The translations under genes and the position numbers were made by a program. From Streptomyces paludis (lineage in GTDB: Bacteria > Actinomycetota > Actinomycetes > Streptomycetales > Streptomycetaceae): a stretch of 64,000 nucleotides of DNA. A model generated the notes under the pieces. The model searched no databases, had not been told where the DNA came from, and was given only the letters and a program-made list of their open reading frames with translations. Below, in pieces: positions 19,413 to 29,222 of this stretch (position 1 is its first letter; every line of letters begins with the position of its first letter). The DNA lies in contig NZ_CP031194.1 in assembly GCF_003344965.1 (NCBI RefSeq), forward strand, positions 5,704,001-5,768,000, in the 5' to 3' direction.

Positions 19413-20548
19413 CTGAACCGATCCTGAAGGTCACCGACCTGAAAAAGCACTTCCCGATCACCAAAGGGGTGCTGAAACGCAAGGTCGGCGCGGTCCAGGC
19501 CGTCGACGGGCTGTCCTTCGACGTACGGCCCGGGGAGACCCTCGGTGTCGTCGGCGAGTCGGGCTGCGGCAAGTCGACCATGGGGCGGCTCATCACGCGA
19601 CTGCTCGAACCGACCGGCGGCAAGGTCGAGTTCCAGGGCCAGGACATCACCCACATGTCCGCCGGCGCGCTGCGTCCGCTGCGCCGCGACATCCAGATGA
19701 TCTTCCAGGACCCGTACGGTTCGCTGAACCCGCGCCACACCATCGGCGGGATCGTCTCCACCCCCTTCAAGCTCCAGGGCATCGAGCCCGAGGGCGGTGT
19801 GAAGAAGGAGGTGCAGCGGCTGCTGGAGCTGGTGGGCCTCAGCCCCGAGCACTTCAACCGCTATCCGCACGAGTTCTCCGGCGGTCAGCGCCAGCGCATC
19901 GGCATCGCGCGGGCGCTCGCCCTCAACCCGAAGCTGGTCGTGGCCGACGAGCCGGTCTCGGCGCTGGACGTGTCGATCCAGGCGCAGGTGGTGAACCTGC
20001 TGGACGACCTCCAGGACGAGCTGGGCCTGACGTACGTGATCATCGCGCATGACCTCTCGGTCATCCGCCATGTCTCGGACCGGATCGCCGTGATGTACCT
20101 CGGCAAGATCGTCGAACTGGCGGACCGCTCCTCGCTGTACGAGTCGCCGAAGCACCCGTACACCAAGGCGCTGCTGTCGGCGGTGCCGGTGCCGGACCCG
20201 AGCCGGCGCGGCGGCAAGAGCGACCGGATCCTGCTCAAGGGCGATGTGCCGTCGCCGATCTCGCCGCCGAGCGGCTGCCGGTTCCACACCCGGTGCTGGA
20301 AGGCGACGGAGATCTGCGCGAAGCAGGACCCGCCGCTGATCCAGCTCGGGCAGGGGCACCAGGTGGCGTGCCACCACCCGGAGAACGCGGAGGACCAGCA
20401 GCCGCAGGACACGGTGCTGCTGGTGGCTCCGGCGAAGGCGGCGGTTCCGGCTCCGGCGAAGGCGCCGGAGGTTGCTGCTGAGGTGGCTGTTGAGGTGGCT
20501 GAGCCGGCTGAGGCTGCCGGCGACTCCACCGGCGAGAAGAAGCCGTAG
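19409..20548 (+). CDS. Peptide ABC transporter ATPase (DppF/OppF-like)
   Basis: Second ATPase, 379 aa, forming the heterodimer with the previous protein. Walker [10 protein letters not shown], signature [10 protein letters not shown], Walker [15 protein letters not shown] and the C-terminal [16 protein letters not shown] are all present. It ends with about 45 residues rich in Ala, Val, Pro and Glu that are not part of the ATPase fold and probably form a disordered tail. GTG start overlaps the upstream stop. Confidence 0.95.
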   Translation: MTEPILKVTDLKKHFPITKGVLKRKVGAVQAVDGLSFDVRPGETLGVVGESGCGKSTMGRLITRLLEPTGGKVEFQGQDITHMSAGALRPLRRDIQMIFQDPYGSLNPRHTIGGIVSTPFKLQGIEPEGGVKKEVQRLLELVGLSPEHFNRYPHEFSGGQRQRIGIARALALNPKLVVADEPVSALDVSIQAQVVNLLDDLQDELGLTYVIIAHDLSVIRHVSDRIAVMYLGKIVELADRSSLYESPKHPYTKALLSAVPVPDPSRRGGKSDRILLKGDVPSPISPPSGCRFHTRCWKATEICAKQDPPLIQLGQGHQVACHHPENAEDQQPQDTVLLVAPAKAAVPAPAKAPEVAAEVAVEVAEPAEAAGDSTGEKKP

Positions 20549-20671
20549 CGCGGAGTACGCGGAGTACGCGGAACACCCCCGGGCGCGCCCCGGCCGGCCT
20601 TCGGGCAGGCCGGGGCGCGTCTGCGTGCTCGTCCTCCCTCCCCACCCGCCCGCGCCCGGCACAATGTCCGG

Positions 20672-21337
20672 GTGCTCCATGACCTGTTCACCCCCTCCGT
20701 CCAGCACGCGCTCGATCTCGTCGGGATCTTCGTCTTCGCGATCTCCGGCGCGCTGCTCGCCGTACGCCGCAACTTCGACGTGTTCGGCATGGCGGTGCTG
20801 GCCGAGATCACCGCGCTGGGCGGCGGGCTGCTGCGCGACCTGGTCATCGGGGCCGTACCGCCGGCCGCCTTCACGGACCTCGGCTACTTCTCGATGCCGC
20901 TGGTGGCGACCGCGCTGGTCTTCTTCCTGCATCCGCAGGTCGAACGTATCCAGAACGCGGTCAACGTCTTCGACGCCGCCGGTCTCGGGCTCTTCTGCGT
21001 CACGGGGACGACCAAGGCGTACGCGTACGGTCTCGGTCTGACCTCGTCCGTCGTGCTCGGGCTGGCCACGGCGGTCGGGGGCGGGGTACTGCGGGACGTC
21101 CTCGCCAACGAGGTGCCCTCGCTGCTGCGCTGGGACCGCGATCTGTACGCCGTACCGGCCCTCGTGGGCGCGTCGATCGTGGCGCTCTGCATCCGCTTCG
21201 ACGCGCTGAACGCGCTGACCAGCACGCTCGCCGTGGTGACCGCGTTTGTGCTGCGGCTGCTGGCGATGCGCTTCCACTGGCGGGCGCCGCGTGCCTGGAA
21301 CCGGCGGTCGGCGGCGGAGGAGGGGCCGGAGGCGTGA
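20672..21337 (+). CDS. TRIC-type cation channel / UPF0126 membrane protein
   Basis: Seven-segment membrane protein of 221 aa with two homologous repeats. The signature glycine motifs are EITALGGGLLRDLVIG in the first half and GLATAVGGGVLRDVLANEVP in the second, as in prokaryotic trimeric intracellular cation channels. CACAAT at 20658-20663 sits eight bases before the GTG, so the mRNA may be leaderless. It stands alone after the peptide transporter; physiological role unknown. Confidence 0.88.
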   Translation: MLHDLFTPSVQHALDLVGIFVFAISGALLAVRRNFDVFGMAVLAEITALGGGLLRDLVIGAVPPAAFTDLGYFSMPLVATALVFFLHPQVERIQNAVNVFDAAGLGLFCVTGTTKAYAYGLGLTSSVVLGLATAVGGGVLRDVLANEVPSLLRWDRDLYAVPALVGASIVALCIRFDALNALTSTLAVVTAFVLRLLAMRFHWRAPRAWNRRSAAEEGPEA

Positions 21338-21373
21338 GCGTATGCGTGAGCCTATGACCGTACGGCGGGAAAA

Positions 21374-21393
21374 TATTAAGCTACCGCTTAGTA
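21374..21393. promoter_or_regulatory. Palindromic operator before thioesterase gene
   Basis: TAAGC (21377-21381) and GCTTA (21386-21390) flank TACC, with a further outer TA/TA match, giving a 20-bp near-palindrome in an AT-rich patch 26 bp before the start codon. This spacing and shape fit a TetR-type repressor site of the kind found before acyl-CoA-related genes in actinobacteria (inference). No TetR gene is adjacent. Confidence 0.55.
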
Positions 21394-21418
21394 TTTCGTT
21401 GTTGTAGTGTGCTGTGCC

Positions 21419-22252
21419 ATGGCTCAGGCATCCATCGGCGACAGCGAGTTCGACCGCGGCACCGCCGTCACCCTTCGCGAACCAGGCGTCTACGACGTAC
21501 AGCTCACCTCCGGCTGGACGGTGATGGACGTCCTCAACGGCGGCCATCTGCTGGCCGTCATCGGCCGCGCGCTCGGCGACGCGCTGCCGCACTCCGACCC
21601 GATCGCCGTCTCCGCGCACTACCTCACCCCGGCGAAGCCGGGGCCGGCCGTGGTGCGTACCGAGACCGTACGGACCGGCCGGACGCTCTCGACCGGACAG
21701 GCGTCCCTCTTCCAGACCGACGAGGACGGCCACGAGGTGGAGCGGATCCGGGTCCTCTCCTCGTACGGTGACCTCGCCGCGCTCCCCGACGACGTACGGA
21801 CGTCCGCGAAGCCGCCGGCGTTCCCGCCCCCGGAGCGCTGTGTCACCACGGCGGACGGCCCGCCGCCGCCCGGCGACTTCGCGCTGATCGACCGGCTCGC
21901 GCTGCGCATGGATCCGGCCACGGTCGGGTGGGCGCTCGGCGCGCCCTCCGGAAAGGGCGAGATACGCGCCTGGTTCGAGTTCGCGGACGGCCGCGACGCC
22001 GACGCGCTCTCGCTGTTGCTGACGGTGGACGCGCTGCCGCCCACCTCGTTCGACCTCGGCCTGATGGGCTGGACCCCGACGGTCGAGCTGACCGCCCACA
22101 TCCGCTGCCGGCCGGCGCCGGGCCCGCTCAGGGTCGCCATAACGACCCGTAACCTCGCGGGCGGCTTCCTGGAGGAGGACGCCGAGGTCTGGGACAGCGC
22201 GGACCGCCTGGTGGCCCAGTCCCGCCAACTGGCCCGCGTACCACGCGGCTGA
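21419..22252 (+). CDS. Thioesterase-family (hot-dog fold) protein
   Basis: Protein of 277 aa resembling double hot-dog acyl-CoA thioesterases. Visible are WTVMDVLNGGHLLAVIGRAL (possible active-site helix), DPIAVSAHYLTPAKPGPA in the first domain, and GRDADALSLLLTVDALPPTSFDLG plus GGFLEEDAEVWDSADRLVAQSRQLA in the second, a typical TesB-like ending. ATG at 21419 is chosen; upstream GTG codons exist. The palindrome in front suggests control by a TetR regulator responding to acyl-CoA. Confidence 0.83.
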   Translation: MAQASIGDSEFDRGTAVTLREPGVYDVQLTSGWTVMDVLNGGHLLAVIGRALGDALPHSDPIAVSAHYLTPAKPGPAVVRTETVRTGRTLSTGQASLFQTDEDGHEVERIRVLSSYGDLAALPDDVRTSAKPPAFPPPERCVTTADGPPPPGDFALIDRLALRMDPATVGWALGAPSGKGEIRAWFEFADGRDADALSLLLTVDALPPTSFDLGLMGWTPTVELTAHIRCRPAPGPLRVAITTRNLAGGFLEEDAEVWDSADRLVAQSRQLARVPRG

Positions 22253-22856
22253 CGGCAGGAGGCCGGGCGCGGACTGCGTGCGGCTCTCCTGCCGCGGGCC
22301 CTTGCCCGGACGCCGGCGGGGCCTCCGTACGGCCGCTGGTCGGGCTCCTGCTGGGCCCTGCGTGGTCCCCGCTCGGGCTCCGTGCGGTGATCGCCGGGCC
22401 TCAGCTCGGGCTCCGCGCGGCCCCTGTTGGGTCACACCGGCCCTCGCTTCGGGCTTCGTACGGCCCTTGGTCGCGCCCCTGCGGACCCGGCTCGGGCTCC
22501 GTGGGGGTTCTCGCCGGGCCTCCGCCCGGGCTCTGTTGGGCCACGCCTGCCCCGGCCGGGTGTCCCGCTCGGGCTTTGAGTGGGTTCCGGCCAAGCTGCG
22601 TGCGGGCCCGCGGCCCCTGGTCGGTCCCCTGTTGGGCCCAGCGTGGCCCAGGCCGGTCCTCGCCGGGCCCCGCTCGGGCTCCGAGCGCCCCTTGGCCCGG
22701 CTCCGGGCGGTCTGCTCAGCGGCGGGCCGAGCCGGGGGCCGTGCCGGGGGCAACGCGGCGGCCTTGCTGGGCTCCGTGGGGGCCTCGCGCGGCGCTTCGG
22801 TCGGGGCCCTGCCCGGGGGCCGTGTGGGCCTGCTGCGTTCCGGCGCGGTGGCGCTC
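22253..22856. repeat. Low-complexity G/C repeat stretch without a gene
   Basis: About 600 bp made of degenerate reiterations of cgggctccg, gggccccgctcgggctc and tgttgggcc-like words, found roughly every 40-70 bp. Frames are open on both strands only because of extreme GC; the products are Arg/Gly/Ala/Pro strings with no family resemblance. No ribosome site is convincing. It separates the thioesterase gene from the cysteine desulfurase promoter. Confidence 0.6.
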
Positions 22857-22862
22857 GTAGAA
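22857..22862 (+). promoter_or_regulatory. -10 element of leaderless cysteine desulfurase gene
   Basis: TAGAAT lies 11 bp before the ATG at 22874, placing transcription start within a few bases of the start codon. No ribosome site precedes the ATG, so the mRNA is probably leaderless or nearly so. Confidence 0.5.
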
Positions 22863-22873
22863 TCGTGACCACC

Positions 22874-24037
22874 ATGGCTTACCTCGACCACGCCGCGACC
22901 ACTCCGATGCTGCCGGAGGCGATCGAGGCGATGACCGCCCAGTTCGGCTTCGCCGGCAACGCCTCCTCGCTCCATGCCGCCGGGCGCCGGGCGCGCCGTA
23001 CCGTCGAGGAGGCCCGCGAGACGCTCGCGGAGGCTCTCGGCGCACGGCCCAGCGAGGTGGTCTTCACCTCGGGCGGCACGGAGGCCGACAACCTCGCGGT
23101 GAAGGGCCTGTACTGGGCCCGCCGCGCCGCCGACCCGGCCAGGACCAGGGTGCTGGCCAGCCCCGTCGAGCACCACGCCGTCCTCGACGCCGTCGACTGG
23201 CTCGCCGAGCACGAGGGCGCGACCGTCGAGTACCTGCCCGTCGACGCGTACGGCCGGGTGTCGCCGGAGACGCTGCGCGCGGCGGTCGAGCGCAACCCCG
23301 ACGATGTCGCCCTGGCCACCGTCATGTGGGCCAACAACGAGATCGGCACGATTCTGCCGATCAGAGAACTCGCGGATGTGGCGGCGGAGTTCCGCATTCC
23401 GCTGCACTCCGACGCCGTCCAGGCGTTCGGCCAGACCGAGCTGGACTTCGGGACCTCCGGACTCGCCGCGATGACTGTCAGCGGCCACAAGATCGGCGGC
23501 CCGTACGGCATCGGGGCCCTGCTGCTGGGCCGCGAGTACACCCCCGTGCCCGTGCTGCACGGCGGCGGCCAGGAGCGCCATGTGCGCTCGGGGACGCTCG
23601 ACGTCCCCGCCGTCGCGGCCTTCGCCGTCGCGGGCCGGCTCGCCGCCGAGCGGCGCGAGGAGTTCGCGCGGGAGGTCGGCGCGCTGCGGGACCGGCTGGT
23701 GGCGGCCGTACGGGAGGCGGTGCCCGACGCCGTCCTCGGCGGCGACCCCGACCACCGCCTCCCCGCCAACGCGCACTTCAGCTTCCCCGGCTGCGAGGGC
23801 GACTCACTGCTCCTGCTGCTCGACGCGCAGGGCATCGAGTGCTCGACCGGCTCGGCGTGCACGGCCGGGGTGGCCCAGCCCAGCCATGTGCTGCTGGCCA
23901 CGGGCAGCGACCCCGACCTGGCCAGGGGCACCCTCCGGTTCTCCCTCGGCCATACGTCCACGGACGCGGATGTCGAGGCGGTCGCGCAAGCCATCGGCCC
24001 GGCGGTGGCCCGCGCCAGGAGCGCGGGCCTGAGCTGA
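22874..24037 (+). CDS. Cysteine desulfurase (NifS/IscS family)
   Basis: PLP enzyme of 387 aa that removes sulfur from cysteine as a persulfide. It starts [11 protein letters not shown]; the PLP lysine is K206 in [10 protein letters not shown] and the catalytic cysteine is C323 in [13 protein letters not shown]. The His of SPVEHHAV is also present. It lies one gene away from mnmA, so it probably supplies sulfur for tRNA 2-thiouridine synthesis as well as other uses (inference from context). Confidence 0.95.
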   Translation: MAYLDHAATTPMLPEAIEAMTAQFGFAGNASSLHAAGRRARRTVEEARETLAEALGARPSEVVFTSGGTEADNLAVKGLYWARRAADPARTRVLASPVEHHAVLDAVDWLAEHEGATVEYLPVDAYGRVSPETLRAAVERNPDDVALATVMWANNEIGTILPIRELADVAAEFRIPLHSDAVQAFGQTELDFGTSGLAAMTVSGHKIGGPYGIGALLLGREYTPVPVLHGGGQERHVRSGTLDVPAVAAFAVAGRLAAERREEFAREVGALRDRLVAAVREAVPDAVLGGDPDHRLPANAHFSFPGCEGDSLLLLLDAQGIECSTGSACTAGVAQPSHVLLATGSDPDLARGTLRFSLGHTSTDADVEAVAQAIGPAVARARSAGLS

Positions 24038-24095
24038 CGGCGGGCCGGGTCGGGAACCTGGAGCAGGGGGTTCCGCCACCGTTCGGACGACCGGG

Positions 24096-24806
24096 CTACT
24101 CCGCTCGCGCGGTCGCCTGGCGCGCGTACTCCTCCCGTACGAACCCCATGTACCGGTCCCAGTCCCAGTTCTTCCCCGGGTCCGTATGGTCCGTGCCCGG
24201 GACCTCGACATGGCCGACGATGTGCTCCCGGTCCGCCGGGAACCCGTACCGGTGGCATATATCGGCGGCGAGCCGCGCGGAGGAGCGGTACATCGTGTCC
24301 GTGAAGTCCTCCGGCTTCTCCACGAACCCCTCGTGCTCGATCCCGATCGACCGCTCGTTGTAGCCGCGATTGCCCGCGTGATATGCCACGTCCAGCTCAC
24401 GGATCATCTGCGCGACATGGCCGTCCTTGCGCACCACATAGTGCGCGGCGGCGCCGTGACCGGGGTCCTTGAAGACCTTGAGCGCGACCGCGTAGCTGCC
24501 CTGGACGACATGGATCACGACGCGGTCGACCCGGTAGTCGTCCGGGCGGTCGGCCATCCGCCAGTTCGCGGACGAGGCGGCCACCCACTGGGCGGGGATG
24601 TAATCAAGCTCACCCTCCTTGCGCGGCTTGCGCCCCACAGAAACCTTCCGCCAGACCCACGACAGCTCCTCGCGCGCCATCACACCACCGCCGACCACCG
24701 CGGCGGCGCCGCCGATCAGGACCGCCCTGCGGGTGGCCTTCGGGCCGTCGGCGGAGCCGCGCCGGTGCGTGCCGCGACTCTCCGTGCCCATTGATTTCTC
24801 GCCCAT
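24096..24806 (-). CDS. Tat-exported N-acetylmuramoyl-L-alanine amidase
   Basis: Peptidoglycan amidase_2-type protein of 236 aa. The N-terminus has a twin-arginine signal ([17 protein letters not shown], about residues 24-40), so it is exported folded. The catalytic domain shows zinc-ligand strands [10 protein letters not shown] and [16 protein letters not shown], plus [10 protein letters not shown] and [11 protein letters not shown] at 24806 is used; ATG at 24791 is an alternative that keeps the twin arginine. It lies between cysteine desulfurase and mnmA but on the other strand. Confidence 0.88.
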   Translation of the reverse strand: MGEKSMGTESRGTHRRGSADGPKATRRAVLIGGAAAVVGGGVMAREELSWVWRKVSVGRKPRKEGELDYIPAQWVAASSANWRMADRPDDYRVDRVVIHVVQGSYAVALKVFKDPGHGAAAHYVVRKDGHVAQMIRELDVAYHAGNRGYNERSIGIEHEGFVEKPEDFTDTMYRSSARLAADICHRYGFPADREHIVGHVEVPGTDHTDPGKNWDWDRYMGFVREEYARQATARAE

Positions 24807-24866
24807 ATGACGGTCAACGCATTCTCGCGCGCATGTGGTTCCCCCGGGCCGTACCCTGGTTGGGCT

Positions 24867-26000
24867 ATGACTCAGAATTCCCAGCGCACCCGCCCGCTCC
24901 GCGTCCTCGCCGCCATGTCCGGCGGCGTCGACTCCGCCGTCGCCGCCGCCCGCGCGGCCGAGGCGGGCCACGACGTCACCGGCGTGCATCTCGCGCTCTC
25001 CGCGAACCCCCAGTCCTTCCGCACCGGCGCCCGGGGCTGCTGCACCATCGAGGACTCCCGCGACGCGCGCCGGGCCGCCGATGTGATCGGTATCCCCTTC
25101 TACGTGTGGGATCTCGCCGAACGCTTCCGCGAGGACGTCGTCGAGGACTTCGTCGCGGAGTACGAGGCGGGCCGCACCCCGAACCCGTGTCTGCGCTGCA
25201 ACGAGAAGATCAAGTTCGCCGCGCTTCTCGACAAGGCGCTCGCCCTCGGCTTCGACGCGGTGTGCACGGGCCACTACGCCACGGTCGTCACCGCCCCCGA
25301 CGGCAGCCGCGAACTGCACCGGGCGAGCGACATGGCCAAGGACCAGTCGTACGTCCTGGGTGTCCTGGACGAGCGGCAGCTCGCGCACGCCATGTTCCCC
25401 CTCGGTGACACCCTGACGACCAAGGACGAGATCCGCGCCGAGGCCGAGCGCCGCGGTCTGGCCGTCGCCAAGAAGCCCGACAGCCACGACATCTGCTTCA
25501 TCGCGGACGGCGACACCCAGGGCTTCCTCGCCGGCCGTCTCGGCCGGGCGGAGGGCGACATCGTGGACGAGGCCGGTACGAAGGTCGGCAGCCACGACGG
25601 CGCGTTCGGCTTCACCATCGGCCAGCGCAAGGGCCTGCGCATCGGCCACCCGGCCGCCGACGGCAAGCCGCGCTACGTACTGGACATCTCGCCCGTCGAC
25701 AACACGGTCACGGTCGGCCCGGCCGCCTCCCTCGACGTCACCGCGCTCACCGCCCTCAAGCCCCGCTGGTGCGGCACCGCCCCGGCCGGCCCCGGCGGCT
25801 ACACCGCCCAGCTCCGCGCGCACGGCGACGAGACGCCGGTCACCGCGGAACTCACCGACGGCACGCTCCATGTCCGCTTCGACGCCCCGGTCCGCGGTGT
25901 CGCCCCCGGCCAGGCGATCGTCCTGTACGACGGCACCCGCGTCGTCGGCTCGGCGACGATCGCGACGACCCAGCGGCGCACGGGCGCGCTGACGGGCTGA
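24867..26000 (+). CDS. mnmA: tRNA-specific 2-thiouridylase MnmA
   Basis: Adenylates and thiolates U34 of Lys, Glu and Gln tRNAs. The protein is 377 aa. It has the PP-loop [11 protein letters not shown] near the N-terminus and the cysteine pair of [12 protein letters not shown] and HDICFIADG, which carry the persulfide. The C-terminal beta-barrel ends with [10 protein letters not shown]. The ATG follows TACCCT and TTGGGCT with no ribosome site, so the transcript may be leaderless. Sulfur is probably delivered by the neighbouring desulfurase. Confidence 0.96.
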   Translation: MTQNSQRTRPLRVLAAMSGGVDSAVAAARAAEAGHDVTGVHLALSANPQSFRTGARGCCTIEDSRDARRAADVIGIPFYVWDLAERFREDVVEDFVAEYEAGRTPNPCLRCNEKIKFAALLDKALALGFDAVCTGHYATVVTAPDGSRELHRASDMAKDQSYVLGVLDERQLAHAMFPLGDTLTTKDEIRAEAERRGLAVAKKPDSHDICFIADGDTQGFLAGRLGRAEGDIVDEAGTKVGSHDGAFGFTIGQRKGLRIGHPAADGKPRYVLDISPVDNTVTVGPAASLDVTALTALKPRWCGTAPAGPGGYTAQLRAHGDETPVTAELTDGTLHVRFDAPVRGVAPGQAIVLYDGTRVVGSATIATTQRRTGALTG

Positions 26001-26145
26001 ACGGGCCCGTTGGCCCTAGCCCGTTGGCCCTGGCGGTCAGCGGTCCGGTGCCACTCGGCGGACCCGCTGTCAGTGCCCTGTGTCATTATGCGGTTCGTGT
26101 CCCGGGGGAGTGGGCCACGGTCCGCTGATGACCAGGGGGTTGGCT

Positions 26146-27285
26146 ATGGGCGCGGGTACGGAGCCGGAGGGCTCGTCCAGGTCCGACGAGGAGTGGGAGC
26201 GGTTTCTGCGCGAGTCGGTGGCGGGTACCGCCGACGCGCCCAAGGAGCCGTCGGCGCGGGCCCGCGACGTGGCGAAGCGGCTGCGCTCGGAGCCCGACCG
26301 GGGTCCGGAGCCCTGGCGCGCCTATACGCCCGCGCGCCCCAAGCGGCGTACGGGCTGGTACGTGGCCGGGCTGGCGGCCTCGCTGGTGCTGCTGGTCCTG
26401 GCCTTCGTGCCGGGGCTGGCGGGGGGACTGTTCGGCGGCGCCGACACGTCGCCGCCGACGGCCGAGACGGAGCGCCCCACCCAGGCACCCCCGGTGGAGG
26501 CGGCCCAACGCCCCACCGCGGACGAGCCGTTCCGCGGCTCCCCGGCGGTGAACTGGGCGAGCGGAGCGGCGGGGATAACGGTGCCGAAGGCCGGGAGGAC
26601 CGGCTGGATGAGCGCCGCCGAGGTCGGGCGGGCGCTGACCCGCAGCCGGGACTTCCTCGTCGCGTCCGCCTTGGACCGCGGGGTGCTGCGGGGTGAGCGG
26701 CCCGAGAAGGCGATAGCGCTGATCAACCCGTATCAGAAGGACGTCCAGACCCTTCTGAAGACCGCCTTCCGGACCCCGAGCGAGAAGTACGACCCCCTCC
26801 TCCTTTTCAGCCGCTTCCAGCCCTCCCGGGCCCACTTGGTCGGCGACGTCGTGAAGACCCGGGGCCGGCTCACGTACGAGGAGGGCGAGCAGGGCGCGCT
26901 CCAGGTGACCGCCGATGTCACCTTCGTCTACCCGGTCACCCGCGCGGACGCGAGCGACGCTGACGGCGACGATGCTGACGGCGGCGACGACGCCGTCAGC
27001 GAGGACGACGAGATAGTGCGCACGATCGTCCGGCGCGAGCTGGTCATGAGCTGGGACGACCCCGACAAGGTGATCACCGAGCCGGGCACGTTCTCGATCG
27101 TCTCGTACAAGTACGACATGACCAACGGCGGCTGCGGCGCCCCCACCGGCTACTTCACCCCGCCCTTCGGCACGGCCCCTCAGACGGACGGGTCCGTTAC
27201 CGAGGTCGACCCGTACGACCGCAGCGCGCCGCTCGGACGGCCCGAGTCCGCCGAGGACGAGTGCGGGAGGGCGACGCGGTCGTAG
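26146..27285 (+). CDS. Single-pass membrane protein of unknown function
   Basis: Protein of 379 aa with a charged cytoplasmic N-terminus (about 65 residues, DEEWERFLRES), one membrane segment near residues 68-88 (WYVAGLAASLVLLVLAFVPG) and an extracytoplasmic domain. The domain has TFVYPVTRADASD, an Asp-rich loop, and RRELVMSWDDPDKV. The family is conserved in Streptomyces next to mnmA to my knowledge, but no function is known. ATG at 26146 follows AGGGGG at good spacing; ATG at 26128 is possible. Confidence 0.75.
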   Translation: MGAGTEPEGSSRSDEEWERFLRESVAGTADAPKEPSARARDVAKRLRSEPDRGPEPWRAYTPARPKRRTGWYVAGLAASLVLLVLAFVPGLAGGLFGGADTSPPTAETERPTQAPPVEAAQRPTADEPFRGSPAVNWASGAAGITVPKAGRTGWMSAAEVGRALTRSRDFLVASALDRGVLRGERPEKAIALINPYQKDVQTLLKTAFRTPSEKYDPLLLFSRFQPSRAHLVGDVVKTRGRLTYEEGEQGALQVTADVTFVYPVTRADASDADGDDADGGDDAVSEDDEIVRTIVRRELVMSWDDPDKVITEPGTFSIVSYKYDMTNGGCGAPTGYFTPPFGTAPQTDGSVTEVDPYDRSAPLGRPESAEDECGRATRS

Positions 27286-27362
27286 CCTCGCGGCCTCGTT
27301 GACTGGGCTCGCTGGCGGTTACCGCGTCGCGGGTTGGCGCGGTGCTGGTTCACGCAGTGCGG

Positions 27363-28031
27363 TCACCGCGTCGCGACGGCCAGTGCGGCGCGGATGGCGT
27401 CCTCGCCGGCCGGCTGGCCCTTCTCGTCCGAGTAGGGCCCGTACGGCGTCCCCCATACCGGCGTGCCCGTCTCCTGCCGCCAGCTGTCGGCCAGCGGTCC
27501 CGCGTCCACCACGCCGTACCCGAGGGACTCGATGAAGGCGGTCACCGCCGCCTTCGCGGGCCCGGAGTCCCCTGCGATCGGCAGGTAGGAGCGGTCAGCC
27601 GCCCCCGCCGGGCGGCCGAGTGACAGCAGGTGCTTGAAGAAGATGTTGTTGAACGCCTTTACGAGCAGGGCGTCCGGGATGTTCCACAGCAGCAGCTCGC
27701 TCGATGTGAGCGACGTGCTGTCCAGTTCGGGGATGTGCCCGTCCCGCTCGGGACCGTAGTTGCATGTGTCGATGACCGTCTTCCCGGCCAGCGGCGCGGC
27801 GGGCAGGTCGGGGAAGGCGGCGAGCGGCACGGTGACCACGCCGATGTCACCGGCCGCCGCCGCGTCCCCGCTGGTCGCGGCGGACGCGCGCGGCCCCAGG
27901 TCCGCGGCCAGGTCCGCGAGCGTTTCGGGACCGCGCGAGTTGCTGAGCACGACCCGGTGCCCGGCGTCCACGGCGAGCCGCGCGAGGGTGCTGCCGATGT
28001 TTCCGCTTCCGATGATGCCCACAGTCGTCAT
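27363..28031 (-). CDS. NAD(P)-binding oxidoreductase, F420/NADP-reductase-like
   Basis: Rossmann protein of 222 aa. The dinucleotide motif is VGIIGSGNIGSTLARLAV, followed by VVLSNSRGPETL, in which the Ser-Arg after the second strand favours NADP. VIDTCNYGPERDG and VKAFNNIFFKHL match the coenzyme F420-dependent NADP oxidoreductase-like family. It is 79 bp below the next minus-strand gene and probably in one transcript with it, divergent from the LysR regulator. Confidence 0.85.
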   Translation of the reverse strand: MTTVGIIGSGNIGSTLARLAVDAGHRVVLSNSRGPETLADLAADLGPRASAATSGDAAAAGDIGVVTVPLAAFPDLPAAPLAGKTVIDTCNYGPERDGHIPELDSTSLTSSELLLWNIPDALLVKAFNNIFFKHLLSLGRPAGAADRSYLPIAGDSGPAKAAVTAFIESLGYGVVDAGPLADSWRQETGTPVWGTPYGPYSDEKGQPAGEDAIRAALAVATR

Positions 28032-28110
28032 GATTCCCAGCGTCCTTCCAGAAGAGCCGAACTTGTGTTGATGTGCCGGGCCCGTCGCGATGCGGGTCCC
28101 TGCCGTGCCG

Positions 28111-29046
28111 TCAACTGGCGGTGAAGTAATGGCCGTTGTCCAGACCGGCGAGCAGGCCGGGCTGAGTGGGTTCCCAGCCGAGGGTGTGGCGGGTGATGAG
28201 GCTGGACGCCGGGTAGCTCTGCGTGACGATGTTCGCGAGGAAGCCGAAGTACCCCGGCACCATCAGCACATCCGCGGGAACGCTCACCACGGGCAGGCCC
28301 AGACGACTGCCGATGGCCTCGGCCAGCTCGCGGAGCGAAATGCCCCCGTCCGCCACCGCGTGCCAGTACGCGCCGGCCGGCCCTTTCTCCAGTGCCAGGC
28401 GGAACAAGGCGGCCGTATCGCGGATATGCACGGCGTTCCACAGGTTCGCGCCGTCTCCCGGGTAGCCGACGTACCCCTTCTCCTTCGCGAGCGCGATCAG
28501 CCGCACGAGGAAGCCGGCGCGATCGGTCGTGCTGTGCGCGATGTTGGCGATCCGTACGACCGAGGACCGCACGCCCCGCGCGGCGAGGTCGATCACGGCG
28601 GTCTCCACGACGTTGCGAACGCGCAGGGTGCCCCGGTGCTCGTCGCCGCCGGGAAGGGCCGGGTCCTCCTCGGTGACCGGCCGGCCCAGGTTCCCCGGCG
28701 AGCCGATGCTCCCCGCCGCGACCAGCGGCTTTCCGGTGCCCGTCAGCGCCTCGCCGTACGCGAGCATGATCGGCAGCTCCGCGGCGGCCACGGCGTCGAG
28801 CCCGCCGGAGGGAAGCAGATCCTGCCGGTGCGCGACGTGGACGACCCCGTCTGAGTCGGCGGCCCCCTCCTTGAGCCCGTCGAGATCGTCGAGGCCGCCA
28901 CGACGCACCTTCGCACCGAGAGCGGACAGCGCCGCCGCGGCGGTGTCCGACCGGGCCAGGCCGGTGACCTCATGCCCGGCGGCGATGAGTTCGGGGACGA
29001 TATAGGAACCGGAATGGCCGGTCCCGCCAGTAACGAATACGCGCAT
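28111..29046 (-). CDS. NAD(P)-dependent epimerase/reductase (extended SDR)
   Basis: Protein of 311 aa with the Rossmann motif VFVTGGTGHSGSYIV, ARSDTAAAALSALGAKVRRGGLDD (strand 3) and VVHVAHRQDLL. Like many atypical SDRs of this group it lacks a clear YxxxK; the region FLVRLIALAKEKGYVGYPGDG follows. It is transcribed divergently from the LysR gene with a shared 176-bp regulatory gap, so it is the likely main target of that regulator. Confidence 0.85.
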   Translation of the reverse strand: MRVFVTGGTGHSGSYIVPELIAAGHEVTGLARSDTAAAALSALGAKVRRGGLDDLDGLKEGAADSDGVVHVAHRQDLLPSGGLDAVAAAELPIMLAYGEALTGTGKPLVAAGSIGSPGNLGRPVTEEDPALPGGDEHRGTLRVRNVVETAVIDLAARGVRSSVVRIANIAHSTTDRAGFLVRLIALAKEKGYVGYPGDGANLWNAVHIRDTAALFRLALEKGPAGAYWHAVADGGISLRELAEAIGSRLGLPVVSVPADVLMVPGYFGFLANIVTQSYPASSLITRHTLGWEPTQPGLLAGLDNGHYFTAS

Positions 29047-29079
29047 GTTAGCGGCTGCTCCTTGTGCGTGATGTGGGTG

Positions 29080-29115
29080 GAATTCCTTGCGCCGAATTCC
29101 TTGTATTCTGAATTC
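29080..29115. promoter_or_regulatory. GAATTC repeats, candidate LysR operator
   Basis: GAATTC occurs at 29080-29085, 29094-29099 and 29110-29115. The first two with the 8-bp spacer form a dyad that satisfies the T-N11-A LysR box. The cluster lies in the AT-richer gap between the divergent SDR and LysR starts. Confidence 0.5.
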
Positions 29116-29222
29116 ACTGTGTGAGGTGTCTATTTGAGGGTGCCATTGGCCTGAGCGGGCTGTCCAAGACCTCTTTCAGCTGTGGCGATACCCTGGAGGC
29201 ATCGCCCGGACCGGGAGGCCCC

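Noticed and set aside
22278..22868. A 196-codon frame in the repeat stretch
   Set aside because: Repeat-driven composition, no ribosome site and no family resemblance.
19118..23776. A 1552-codon open frame on the minus strand
   Set aside because: It runs antisense across an ATPase, channel, thioesterase and desulfurase genes and codes for low-complexity Arg/Gly/Ala-rich text; it is a high-GC shadow.
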